Of a DNA stretch of 64,000 nt, positions 37,317-51,800 are shown piece after piece. Where the stretch lies: positions 57,109,608 to 57,173,607 of the forward strand of contig CM037777.1 in NCBI GenBank assembly GCA_021229015.1, read 5' to 3'. The notes beneath the pieces are model-generated. The model ran no database searches. It was not told the DNA's origin and saw nothing but the letters and a program-made list of their open reading frames with translations. This stretch comes from Solen grandis. Lineage: Eukaryota; Mollusca; Bivalvia; Adapedonta; Solenidae. Position 1 is the stretch's first letter. Each line of letters begins with the position of its first letter. A program made the translations under genes and the position numbers.

Positions 37317-40300
37317 CTACAAAAGAAAAATGTCAGTTCAATTCAGTTAACTAATAAGAGTTTTTACTCAAGATTTCTTTACATATATGAACTCATATAA
37401 TTACGCTGAAAAGTAACTTTTACAACTTGGTGGTATCATTACTATTATTATTGTACAGTCTGCCTCTAAACTTACCTTTGTTAGTTTTTACTATGATATC
37501 TTACAAACATAAATATATAACATAAACAGTGTTAACCCTTAACCCCAAATACACATGTTTTAGTGTAAAGGCAAGGAGACCCATATGAGGAGCAGTGTAA
37601 TCAATGTCTCCTCTGTGTAAGTCTGATTTTACAGTCTTCATAGCAAAGAAAAATAAATCGTTTCATATACCATTTTAACGTTTGGTTAATTAATATTCAT
37701 CAAATCATAAATTGTACATGAATATTCTTGGAGTAAAGGTTTTAACATAAAACGCTGATGCACTTAAGGCGGAGAGACACTAACTGGAAAATGCTATTCG
37801 CAAACGAAAAGTACTGGTTCAACAGAAAACTGGGTAAGTAATAGATTAGTTAGTTGAAATCGGCATATACAGAGCATGGATATTCACAGTTGCAAGTAAG
37901 TGCTTGCTGCCAATTTCTTGTTTCAAGAAATTAATTTAAAATACCAGCCTAGCAAGTAAAACCAAGATGGGTGATAGGGTAAATGCAAGGGTTCGACTCC
38001 CGGTTACATAAGTGAGAGATTACATGGTACTCCGGTTTCATCTCAAAATAATTAACCACATATGTCGTCATCTGAGCTAATGAGAGTGCTTTGTATAACT
38101 GTGAGAACTTTTTTCACAAAAGTTGTAATTTTATAAAACATTTAAACTTTTAACAAAATGAGAGTACATTTTTTACATTATTTGAATATTCAAATATAAT
38201 ATTATAAAATCATCTCCTATATTAAAAAGAAAAGATTCAGTTGGAAACGTGTAATTTTATTTTAGAAAAACCTTCGTTCGAATAACCGGCATACCCTCGA
38301 GGGGCCTTAGACCTTGGGGGTCAAGGTCATATGAAGGTCATTTGAAGGTCACGGTCACCTGGCAGGTAGACCTGTGAAGTTTGGAGGCTGTAGGTGGTCA
38401 ACTGGTGATGTTATGGTAAAGATTAAAGTTTTGTGACAAACAGACAGACCAAAAACTATCAATCCGGGGTGCAAAGAAATCTCACTCTAAGACTTTTCGT
38501 TAAAGGTATGCCTATAACCTTCCTGTAACACAACAACATTGCCATGCCCACCATATTGTATAAGCCAATTATACCCATAGGCTATAAAAACGCCTCATCT
38601 TGAAAAAATGATGAATATATTATTTCTTTTTACTTCTTTCCCTCAAACGATTTTAGATTATCTACAGACGTAGATGCATATTTCAGCAATAGATTGGAAC
38701 ATGTTTTATGCCCTTCTTATTAAGTAAGAATATCAACTGTCCACTGAAAAATGACGCGAGCGAGATATCGAAGTTTTAGACATGAGACGCCTTTAATGTC
38801 CTCGAGTACACATGTATATTGTACAAAATTTCTTACATTAAGTCTTGTTCGTCAAGAGGATGGAATCCTTTCTGAATCCGCCGGCATTTTTTATTATGCG
38901 GATGGCATTTACACTCGCAGTTGACCCCTGTCCTTTCCTGGGAGAACTGTGTCGGACATCTTTTATGACAACTGAAACAAAATACGAATATAATAATTTT
39001 ATATACACTCATAATTTAATATTTTATATAGTTCAAGAATGAAAAAAAATTACAAAGGCACACAGTTTAGAATATTGATGGTATCTGTTTATTTTGAGTG
39101 GATCTGGATTGAATCTCATCGAGAAGTGATACAAATTTTGATATTTCAAAACAGATTATCCTACAGTAGTAATTGGGGCGAAAACATCGCTTCCAGACAT
39201 GGGGAAATACATTTACACCATAGTAGAATATTTAAAAATAATGCTTCTGATTATAGTAAAGAAAGACAAATTCAAGGTGACTAACTAAATATCTTTATTT
39301 CTATTTGTTGCATTCATATTATGTGTGTTTGCTTTTGTTTATTGGGTTTATTGTCTAACTGACAGTATTTCAGTCATTGGAGACGATGTCTACTTGAGAC
39401 AGATATAGTGCCGCAACACTGCAGTATCACACCATAGACATGTGGCATGATACCACACCCAGTCATATTATCCTGACACCGGGCCAACCAGTCCTTGAAC
39501 TACTCGTATATGCTGCACAAACGCAGAAAATGGGAGCTATAACAATACCATTTTGATGACTATGGTATGTCACTGAAGGATATCAAACACACGACTAGCA
39601 AGACCGGTGTGCTTTGTTTTGAATGATCTATTAAAAACAGACATATTTTGTGTTTAATCCTATATTCACGCATTAAAATAATATAAAATATTTAAACGTT
39701 ATATAGTAAACGACACTTACTTTGTTTTTATTTCTATACGCTTGCATTCACATGACGTATGGTTTAAGAATATCCGGGGCTGTATCAGCTTTATAACGGG
39801 CTTCAGGTAGGAACCGTCACTGCTCTCAAACACCTGTAAAATCTTGTTTTCAAGTTACAGAGTTTAAAGGAAACATTTTTAGAGCGCATCGCCTAAAGCC
39901 AATCGTTTTACTCTGCCTTTCTCCGGATATGCATTTCTCTGGGTCTTTTGGGGGTAATCGTCGTGGAGGGGTATTTTTTGGTGAAGGTACATTCGAACTC
40001 AGCTTGAAAATTATAAGAAACTGGAACTTTAAGTTACAATATATGAAACAATATGCTGATATGATATTTATGTCTATATAACACAATCATTGCGATATAA
40101 AACAAACATTCCAAAGATAAAATTTTCAGTCAAAATAAAGTAAATAGTGCAATAAAATGAAAATGGCAACTGCTGGCTGCACTCATTACAATTTGTAAGA
40201 TAAATATATCATAAATAGCAATAAAAAGTAGAATATTCACGGAAGATTGAATATTTTCACACGAAACAGCGATAAAAGGTTAAGAAAATATAGGTAAGGT

Positions 40301-43300
40301 GGACTTTTACAAAAAAAAAAAAAAAATGAAATTCATATGAATTTCGCCGAATTCACTTCGGGGTGTTCCACCATTTTTATCCTATTTAGGACATACATCA
40401 ACCTATCAATTCTGAATCTAGAGGGCACAAAACAAACTTTACTCGCTGATCTTGGAGTAAAACTACTTACATAGAAATATTTTGTGAAATAATCCACAGT
40501 CTTTGGTCCACATTCACTTCCCAATGGACAGCAACCGGAAGTATTACGACATCGATGTACTACAGTGCATTCTGGGTAAACAGTTCGAATTACACCTGCA
40601 TCCTCACTGTCTACTCGAACTGTTTCCGGTCTAGGATCGTTGCAGTTATTGAACGGGTTCTTTGAAGTTTCTTGAAGATTTTTTATTGCCAAGTCTTTGT
40701 CTGAAAATAAATTAAAGGTTACAAATGATGTACTATATCTATATTTATTATGTGAAACATTTCTTATATATGTTGTAATAGATTGCTGTAACACATTTCT
40801 TATTTATGTTGTAAAATATTGCTTATATATGTTGAAGTAACAGTAAGGCATTTCTTATCTACGTTGTGCTATTTATCTTATCTCGGTTGGGATATATAAA
40901 TGACCTGTTTTGCAATATATTTCTTACACGTATATGTTGCAATTTATTTTATGCAGTTGTAATCCGTTTTCTATACATGTATATGTACTAATATAGATTT
41001 TGTATGTGTTGCAGTATATATATTAAACGGAAATGCTTAGTACACGGTTATTTCAAATTTATATTGCAGGATAGCTTTTAAGGATTATGTTATATATGTG
41101 TTATAGTAGGTAAAAACATTACAACGAAAGATGTATAAGTTTGCATTGATTAAGAATGCTATACTTGTCCAATAAGCAAACTACCCTGCTCATTTAGATG
41201 TCATTAAAAGAGGAGAAAAAATACATCAGAAGGATAAGAGGAGAGCCATCTCATCCATAGTCCGAAGCGCAGTACCAGTTTACTTCAATTGTCATTGCAG
41301 TTTTGAAGGGGGTCCATTATTAAACAAGTATCTGGTGCTGCACGCAACACATGAGTCCCCTACCGGTGAGGTGCATAATTTTGCCTTTACCATAGCGATC
41401 AGAATTTGTCCATACTGCCATCTATTCATATACCAAGTTACATAATATTATCTTAAACGATTTTAAGTTATCGCGGGATCCAGATTTCCGGACATCCGGA
41501 CGGACGGACAGAGGGGCTGATGGACAGGACAGACAGACAGACAGACAGACAGACGGAGGGCAAACCTATAATCCCCTCCAGTGTAAACACCGGTAGGGGA
41601 CTAATTATAATAATCGACCTTCAAATGCTTAAAAGACTTCAGTGCCGATGCAAGCATCCATGGGCTTGGAGTTAAAGTCTGTTTTGCTCTATAAGTGTTT
41701 GCATTTACTTTAAAATTCCCATAATCACTCAGATGGAGTACCTTAACATTTATCAAAAGTGGGTCATCGTAAATTGACAGATAAAGTGATATAACGTGAT
41801 AAAAAGACAAACCCACAAAAAATGTCAAAAATGTTCTAAACTGGTTTATGAATTACAATTATATTTTGTTACAAAACCAATAAAACTGCAAAAAAGTGAA
41901 ATGAGCTGTATTGATAGATCAATAGTAACCATGGATGTCACGTGGCGGATGTCACATATGGACGCTTGCGTGGAACCAGTCGGAAACATGGATCAGGAAA
42001 TCAGACTGTTGACTCTAGCGGTCGGCTGTATTAAGCAGTTAGACTGTCTCAAGCGGCCATAATCATTATTTCTAAGATTGGCATTTGGTTATAGAATAAA
42101 CTTTCATTTAGCAACCTCTTGTGCAAAGCACCATTTTTTTCTATGATTGGTCGCTTGTAGCAGACATGACTGTATAAACATGCTGTAAAAACTCGATAAC
42201 TAGACCGTGAACAATTAATCTTATTAATGAGGTGGTCTGAATACAAACGTAGATAGGGAATAAAGGGTATGTATAGGTCTGCATTTCGATCAAAACCCTC
42301 TCAGAGTATAGGAGGTTCTGTTTTAATACATACTTTAGGCGCTACAGTTTTTGTTTGTGCTTTGATTCAGTGAACACAAACGTTTGTATTTTTGTTTGTT
42401 TCAATAGTTTTGAACAACCTTTCATTTAGTGCAAAAACATCCCCCAAAAACATACAACAATAAACAAATAATGGGTTAGCATACGAACACAAATAACTTC
42501 AGAATTACTAGTAATGAGAGGAAGTCGAAGACCCAAAATTATGTAAATGTGTTTCTAACAGACAAACCGTAAAATAATATGGCTGTTTGAATTTAAAATG
42601 TGTATTGGAAAAGAATAACAATAAGAGGGACTTAAAATAACTTTATACTTTATATATGCTATACTTGTTTTTCGAGTAACGATATTAGTTTTATGGTTAC
42701 AGAAATTGAACGCGTTATCGGACTGGGGTTAAAACATTATTTTGTTTATGTCTTTCTTATCTTGCTTTTTAGCGTGCTTTGCATTCTTGTAAACAAATAA
42801 TACTTAACTGAAACCGATCTGGTGATAACATAACAATAAATTTTCATTGCAAATAAGAAAAGCATCTCTTTCCAAATCTGTTTAGAGACATACGCAAAAT
42901 AACAATCGGCCAAAGAAACGGCCAAATTTATATCTTTGTGGACTTGTTGAAATTAATGGATGTCATACATCAAAAACAGATTTGACAAAATTTTCCTTCT
43001 TATAATGAAACACACTCTTAAGATGTTTAATCCGTTGCCTCACATAGACTCATTTTGACCCATTGAAAAATAAGGCATTGGCAAACAAAAAATTGTATTT
43101 TTCAAATGGTCTCCTCATACAACAAAAAAATGCTATTTTGTTTCATAAACCATTTAAAGTTCAGCCATTAATATTCATATTGGAATTAATTTGTACATGA
43201 ATATTCATGAGGTAAAGGGTTAAGAAATAAAATTTTACAAATTCCTCTGATTTGTGAGCAATTTGCGTCTGGTATTTAACAGAATTGAATAATTCTCGAT

Positions 43301-45835
43301 TTTATCTTAATTAGTTTACCATTTACTCATTCCATTGAATAATCAAATAATCATTTCAAAGATCACTGAGATATAGAAAAACAAACTATATGCGATTGAT
43401 GTTATTCTTCAAATAAGCTTCCGACATTTTTACTGGTTAATGAAGAGTAAATTTTAAACTTATTTTACTTCTGTTATAAATTACAGAAATTGCGTTGGGC
43501 AACAAGTTCTTACAGCTTTGATTCAGCCCTTCCTCTACATAATATACGAAACAAAATAACAATGGCAGGCATTTAACATAAATTTGAACAAGCGAAAGAA
43601 CATATTTTATCCATAATTCACAGGGAATCATTAGACAAGAGTGTTCTCTGGAACACATGTGTGACCTGCTCAATCGAGACGGAAAAGTGTGACGGACAGA
43701 CAGACGTAAGGACGGACAGACAGACGACGGAAAAGTGATCCCCATGTGTCACCTCTGCTTACAGCAGGTGACACAAAAACTCTTATCATGATTGAAAAAG
43801 ACATAGATGAATTTGATAACAAAATAAATCAACGTGAATAAGAAAAAGAAATGGACTACATATGTTAAATACAACTGAGACGATAAATGTAAAGATAATA
43901 GAATATCCGCTACTTTCAATGGAAACCTATGCATATGCTCATAAACACATTTACTTTTTTTACGGGGAAAAAGAGAGAGAGGGAGATAAAAGTCCACGCA
44001 TGCGCAGTTAAATACTCACATTCTTCGTCATTGAAATATCCGCCATCGTTGAGGTACTTCTCTCCTGCCTCTCGACCCCAGTCCGTGCTGCGCAGGCCCG
44101 GGTGTGCTTTCATGCGCAGTATAATATCAACTTGCTCATCTGTCAAATTAGGATCATCAAAAAATATCTTCAGTAGACCTGCTGAGGACTTTGCAGTCAA
44201 TATATGCTTTTCAAATTCTTCTCTTGATACTTTCCTGAATGGCAAATCCTAAAAGAAAGAAAATACTTCGGTGTTGTAGCTTAGACAGGATAGACAGTTT
44301 CTATATGCATGTCTAAAGAGAGAGTAAAGCGATACAGGACAACGTAATGGACACAAAGCGGTTTAAGACTTACAAGACTGTTCTAGTATGTTTGGGAAAA
44401 TAGACCCTACATACATAAAAAAGTGGACACAATTCGCTTCGATTCAAGTTTTTCTCATTATTCGAACACATTTACAAAACACCCAAAGGGAGTTAATACA
44501 GCATGTATTTTTCCTATCGAAATATATTCAAAAGAAGGAGAAACAGAGAAATAGACAGAGGCCATCGTGACCGGAAGACTTATCGGTACACGTTATACGT
44601 ACAAATCATTTCATGACATAGACATTATTTTGGGAAATACAGACATAGCTAGCAACCTTTACCTTAACCTATTTCCTTCAGCGTTTTAGGTCTTTGATAT
44701 CAAATACGTCAACAATGTTTCAAGTTTCATAACGGTAATCCTAAGTCTGTTTTGTTGCCTTACTTTTATTTAATAGTATATAATGTTTAACTGTTTTACA
44801 CAATTAAAGTAAATAAATATTCGTATTATTTTCTCTCTTTTTCTACTTCCTGAAAAATATAAAAATCTAAAACATATAAACACTTATTTATTTGAATTCG
44901 TAACATTCTTGTTTTTCCTGTTTATCTGAAAGGAAAGCACCTTGCAGCAGCTGAAGATATCTAAGTGCGAGACAACATCCTTAGGCACGATAGACGAGAA
45001 CTTAGAAGAACAGAAAACTGCGCAGTAGGGTCTAAAAACAACATATCAGCCGCGGTACCCCGCACATTAGCTTATCCACAAAAACTTATCTTGGTGGCAA
45101 ACAGGGTTGGATTTTGACACGTTTTAAAGGTCTGGCCAAAAATTAAAACTTTTCCTATCCGAAATAATCTGTATGTTCCATTTATCTCAATCTTATCTCT
45201 GAGCCACGTAATTAAGGAGAACTGAGAAGGGAACCAGTTTCACAGCAATGGCGACCAGCCTGTTGATTAAAGTATTGACTTAACAAGGAATGTCTGCAAC
45301 AATGGTTGAAAAGGATACAGTTGGCCTAACTTCAAAGACAATGGACGAGAAATACATATTTGACCTAATTACAGAGATAAAAAATCGAAGAGAAAATGAG
45401 GTAATATAACTGAATCTGATCTTATTTTGCGTCGATATAATTTTCATTTCTTTCAAAGAGCCTCAATAATTTATGTCTAAAATAAAGATACCTGAATAAC
45501 CGAAATGGATATATGCACCCCCTTACACAGACATGTAGCAAAACCTTGTCCAATTATTATTTGATATTTTGTAAAAAGAAAATGTAAAGAGTTTATCTGG
45601 AACACCACCAGCTGCAGTTAAGGGGACAGGATTAGGGTGCGACATACGCCGTGGTCACATGGTAGCGCACATACCTCGGCATCCGAAGGAAAGGGGCAAG
45701 AACAGTTCATGACCTTCCCAAGCACAAAGTACTGGTCCAACTCAGCGATGCCCGAAAGTGGACCATGTGTAGTGTTAGGAAGAACAGCAGAATGCAACGT
45801 GTGTAGTTCCGGTATAGCACGCTCTCTCTCTCTCA

Positions 45836-45884
<49 letters not shown>

Positions 45885-48800
45885 TTAAACGCAGCTCCGT
45901 TTACCCGACCAAATATAGAAGGGAGGCACACTGGCACAGTGAGGGATACTCTACATCATTCGTTTATTATATTTTTTTCGGTATAGCAGTTATATCTTAC
46001 AATTGACCTACTTGACAGACCTATCAAATATGTAAATCAGTAAATATCATATAGTATAGTTAAACTGCACAAAAATAACTTCGGGGCATAATTGGAGCGC
46101 TTGCCATAACTTCAAATACAAAGTAACAGTACCCTTTTTTCCGTCTGTAGCGATCATATCAATCTAAAATGCAAAAAATAATTACACAAGTGAAACTGAA
46201 TCTTTTAAGTTAAAACATTGATTATTGCGGTGGTAAAACCACAGATCATATATTGAACTGATAAGTTAATGGCTCTGTTGTTTTGTATACTCATTTTTTT
46301 TTTTACTGTTTAGCAATGATCAGTCGGTTATAATAGCATTCTGTATGAAAATCATTTATATGTGAAAGTTCGCCCAGCGCCAATATATGTACAAGAGTGT
46401 TGTCTTTGGAACACGTGTGTCACCTGCTGATGCGTGACGGAAAAAGTGTGACGGGACGACGGAAAAGTGATCCCTATGTGCCACCTCTGCGTACAGCAGG
46501 TGACACAAAAATATGTATATACTGGAGGACTTTAAAAACGCCTCGTGTATAAAACTTGGAAATGTCAGATCATTTTTCCCCATGAAACAATTGATAATCT
46601 TACTTGATAACTTATTCCACTGTTTAGTTGTGCGATCTATAGTCACGCACCAATGATGTGCTAAAATATGCCTCATTACATTTCTAAATAATCTTAAGTC
46701 GTTTGATAAAATCACGAAATAAAACATTCGACATTTTCCAGAGGTGATACATTAAGTCATTGAGTTTAAGTATCTTGTTTAAATTAAGAAACGTCTTTTT
46801 CTTTGCAGGAGCTGACATGGTTTAAAGGTTGTAGTACAGTCTGGATCGTCCTTTGAAATATCATAAGTGGTACACAAAGCATGCGCCTGTTCCTTTCATG
46901 TTTCTGACATATTTACTCCTTTAATTAATAACAGCCTTTACTTCTAAATTCAGGTAAACAGCCAGCAAGGATTGTGAACATCAAGACGTCAACACGGAAA
47001 ATTAAAAATCATTCATTTCTAACGTCGATTGGGAAACAAATTTTACAACTGGTACTTATCTATCACTGGACCATTCATTAAAAAAAAGAAATGAAGGTAA
47101 TAATACATCTCTATTCTTGTAGACGGATCAAGATGGTATTATTTAAAATCCCACAAATTATAACCAGTTTCGCACCCAATGCTCTGTGAAAATCAGAATA
47201 TAATCTGATGTCTTAACCCTTTTATTCCATAATTTCGCATGCTGTTTTATAAAGCTGCCATTTTCTTATAATAATTAACTAATTCAGTTATAGGGTGACA
47301 AACTCCCATACATAAAACTTAATGTGCCCCTTTAGGCTATTTCCAATGGATGCGGACTGCTACATTCCCGGAAGCAGAACGCATATATTTCAGTTTTTAC
47401 TCGACAAAAAGGGTCTATTCATCATGAAATATGTTTCTTCAGATGACAAGATTAAAACTAATAGAGAACATTCTCATACAATGAAACTGTTTCGCACGAG
47501 GGGGCACTGCACCTCAACATCTTGCACTGGGTTTGAATACCAACTGATATCTCAAGGGAATTAAACTGAGCTAATTTTCATCCCGTTTCCACAGTCTACT
47601 TGTATTTTAGAGCACCGTTCGCAGTCTCCGCCAGGCGTTGCAACGGTAGATGATGCAACATTTTCTCACTGTGTATTGGGAAAGGGCGAGGAGTGGGGGG
47701 AATTATATTAAATCCAGTCTCGCCTTTTCAATATTTTCTGTGGTAATTCATTAACGTATTGGCACATATCTAATCATCTCGGTCTACTAAAGACCGCAAG
47801 GAACTGTTAATCTAATAACTTTTAACTTTTTCTCAAGGTTATGTCCCTTTTATGAGAAAAAACAAGCTAGTACTTGAAATGATGTTGTTTAAATACCGCT
47901 TAACTTGACGTTACGGTATCGTACGTAACAAATGATAGGATCAACAACATAATGATTATTCTCTTTCAAGACTCTTCGTATCATTTTTGGCGCTTAGTGA
48001 GACGAACGCACGTGGATGCACGTGTCTTCTAGTTTTACAGTTACTTATATGTATTTTCTACTTGCATACAATTCAGTATATGATAAACTAAAGATACAAG
48101 AGAGGTTCTACTCACAAAACCGTCTTGAACTCCGCAAAATATTTAAACGTTTGTCAACATGCATCATACACGCACAATCAAAATTCCAGACCTTTCATGT
48201 TGTTTTTTTCACCTTAAACTTTTGTGTTCTATCTTGCTACTTGTAATATTCATACTTATTGGATTTATTTTTCGTCTGTATCCTCGTTAGCGAATTTGCA
48301 TTTTATTATAGTCACTTTGATGTCAACAGACGGATATTATCAGAGGATGTCCGTAATACATCCTTGGCGCGTGCCAAACCGCGGCATCCATGCTTATTCT
48401 TCCAAGTCTTGTACAGTAGAGTAAAGTACAGTTCACCGTCTAACGTAAAAGTGGGTACACAATTTTTATACAGAAGTTTTACTTTAAGTTCAGTTTATTA
48501 AATACAAAAGTTTTCACAAATTGAATCCTAAATCAGATTAATGTATAAACGAATTTTCTTTTAGTTATCGATTGAGAAAATCGTGCCTATAACGTATACA
48601 TGCATGTGCAATCCTTTTTGATTAATATCCGAGTGTTGGTTTTGCTGTCTCTCTATTCTGCCACTGCAATATTTATTTCTTTTTTTATTTAACTTGCATC
48701 AGACCCGATCCCACTAACAAATATAAATAATAATCATACCCTAAGATAGACAATGTTTTATATTATGTTTAAGGCAATCCATCCAGCATTACATTGTGAT

Positions 48801-51800
48801 CATGGTCCATCAAATGATTGTGGGTATTTTATATTAAATGCAAGCCTCTATAGGTATCGCGCAAAAGAGCTTCTAACTCAAAGTCAATGGATGCTTGCAT
48901 CTGCACTGATTTCTTTTAAGACCTCGATTGTAATTCAATGATGGTTGGCTTTCCTTAAGTAGAAAACTAAATTGTTACACAAATAAATAGTAACCTTATC
49001 GATAAAAATCGTATCGATGAAAATAAAACGTTTAAGTATTTGTATTTTGGAAACCCAATGATGAAATCCTATCCTAAGTATTGTACTGCGTAGCATATTT
49101 ACAGCTAGTGGAAATATGAATTAATATAAAGTATGGTGCCTACACCACTACTTTCAAATTGCATCACTCTTTCTCACACTGACAATATTTACCAATACAC
49201 AAATCCAATTACCTCTTTTCATGCACAAGTGCAAGAAACAAGTGCATGTTATTTGAATGCAAGACGGCAGTACGGTTATGATTGTTGAAAGACAATGATG
49301 CAACTGACATTTATCCTGCTGGCAGACGACAAAAATAGCCGATACAGCAGAAGGTAAGCTTCTATAAATACGACGGTGAAATATCATCACTAAATAACAT
49401 ACAGACTGACGGTGATAAACATTGCTAACTTGTTCTCAAAACGATTCATTCGACAGTTCACCTCAGTTTTGAGAGTGAAGGTTGAAACATGCGTGTGGGT
49501 GTTAGAGAATGTAACCTACCGTAAAATAATTATTTCTTGTTGACATTATATTTCGTGAAAGTAAATATATGTTTATTCTTGTTCTAAAGGACGTGATATA
49601 CAAATGGTCGTGCGATTCACTTGCATAGGTAATATAAGTGACATTATGGAATTCAGATGAAAATAATAATAATAATCGACAGCGAAAATAATTATTTTCA
49701 TCGTATTGTTTATAGATCTAGTATTAGTAGAGATTCAACCAATTCAACGTATTAGACCATGTCACCAGGGGTTCGGCAAAACTCGGTAAAATTCGCTGAT
49801 TTAAACTTACCAATCAGTGAATGGGGAAATTCTCATCCGTATGTTTATTTCCCATTGAGCAATGTGAGGAATTATACACCAGCAGGTTGAAAAGGTGTTT
49901 GATTTTCGTAGGTTTAATCTCATTTCAGGGTAAAATGGAATTAAATCCGCAAACGAGCGATTACGAAAACTCATACACTTGTTGTGTTATCATCTTAGAA
50001 ACGCAGAATATGTAATTTCCAGTAGAAAACGTATCATGAATTATGAATGAAAGAACATGATGTCAGATAGGCATACTAGCTTCGTTCAGTAAATCCTGGT
50101 TAAATAAATGCTTCGTTACCTAACCCCTAAAGTGAGACTTTGCAAACGTGTATTTTCTTGTAGATGTACAGTACTTCACTTGAAAGGGGAGCATGGGCCA
50201 TTACTGTGATTTACAATCAACCTACGACATACCTTAAAGTGAAAATAAATATTTTCTTTTCGCATGGACATCGTATATAACGCAAAACATGACGCAATTT
50301 TATTTATTGATTGATTTATTTATTTTCATAAGCCTTTATTGATGCCTCATTTTTGAATTCCTTATATTTGATCTCTGTAATATTTTAATTTTTTTGAAAT
50401 TTGTAAAGTAAAGTATATCCCGAGTTTTAGGAAGAACTTTTTATAACACAAGGCTTTGGCTATTTACTCTGTATTATTTACTCTGAATATCTACCATTAA
50501 ATTTTTTAATTTACATTCGCAGACTCGATTCCTATCATTTGATCTTATGAGTCATACCTTTTTTCCGACCTGTGTTAGAAAATGTCGGGCGATATTTGCT
50601 ATTTACCCCTTAACCATAAATTTTCATATAAAAAGCAATGAGATAATAAATAATAATTTACAAAACTTAAAGGTAAAGTCCCTGTAATTGTTCCGCTACA
50701 TTTTGGACCTCATGGCCTTTCACGAAAATAACCAGGTTTCATTAGGGTACCTTGGTTACCTTGGTAGAGGTTAAGTGGTCCAAGACGTAGCGGAACCATT
50801 ATAGGGACTTTACCTTAAATGGTAAATGGAAAAGTGTTTTTTTTCTATGATGTGCAGACTGTGTATACACTGAGCTATAATAGAGGACAGTCTCTATCTG
50901 GGTCTGCTCTGTTTGCCAATGCGTCAAAATGAGCCTCTATGAAGTCAAGTGTAAAAAAACATTCTAGGTATGGCAATCCTGTTACAATTTAGCGATTGAA
51001 GTGTCTGCATAGTAAAATAAATTTGTCAGTCTGCTATTCACAATTCTTTCACTAGGTAATATTCTGTTTTGACTGCAATTAACGACAATTAAGCATTTAA
51101 GGCTTTCCAGTTAGATACATACATTTTTGTTTAATGCTACTGCAGATCAGGCTACACACGTGTCTATGGAAGGCCATGATTGTCTTAAATGTAGATAATG
51201 TATATTGTTGATTCATAAACACACTATATGAGTGAAAACGTGCGCTTATATTGAGTCGTTACAGCTATATTTTGAGTAATTTTGGGTCCACTTGACTTTA
51301 TATGAAGCGACAATGCACTTATATTGAGCCGTTACAGAAATATATGGAGTAGATTTAGCATTATAAGAAGAAAAAATCCTTATGTAATATAAAGAGTCGA
51401 TTTAGCATTATACGAGGTGGAAATGTCAATATTTAGAGTGACTATGCTCTTATATAGAGAAGTTACAGCAATATAAGGAGTCGATTTAGCATTATACGAG
51501 GTGGAAATGTCAATCTATTCTGCACTATATCCGTAGGTGGAGCTGCAAAATTTATAGAGTCGATTTGGCAATGTATTGAATGAAAATGTCCATAGATGGG
51601 GTGCGCTCACTGCTACAAAACTAAAAAAGGTGCATAAATATACATGGCTTCTACTTCTTGTATAAAAAAAGTGCATTGCTGACGGTATATCCAATTTACC
51701 ACATAATTTTAAACCTGTTTGGCAACATTCAAACACTGAGTGTTTAAATTCAAAGAGAAGTACTAATCCAGTAAGGCAAACAAACATTTAGCAGTGAAGA

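Larger units (their letters stand above)
37317..38836 (-). other. Growth factor intron 5
   Basis: About 1.5 kb. It holds a TTAA-bounded MITE (37532-37745), a degenerate tRNA-like SINE head (37960-38030) and an 'aaggtcatatgaaggtca' type molluscan repeat (38295-38465). No exon was seen. Confidence 0.65.
40701..44019 (-). other. Growth factor intron 2
   Basis: About 3.3 kb. It holds an inverted-repeat element (41354-41602), a fragment of the AAGGTAATCCATCC family (41612-41740), a TTAA-bounded MITE (43027-43223) and a GTGTCACCTGCT element (43635-43774). No other exon was seen. Confidence 0.7.

Noticed and set aside
39850..40086. 78-codon minus-strand frame between exons 3 and 4
   Set aside because: It contains cysteines and was considered as the missing knot half, but it lacks the C-x-C motif and a matching phase; exon 4 at 39721-39833 fits perfectly.
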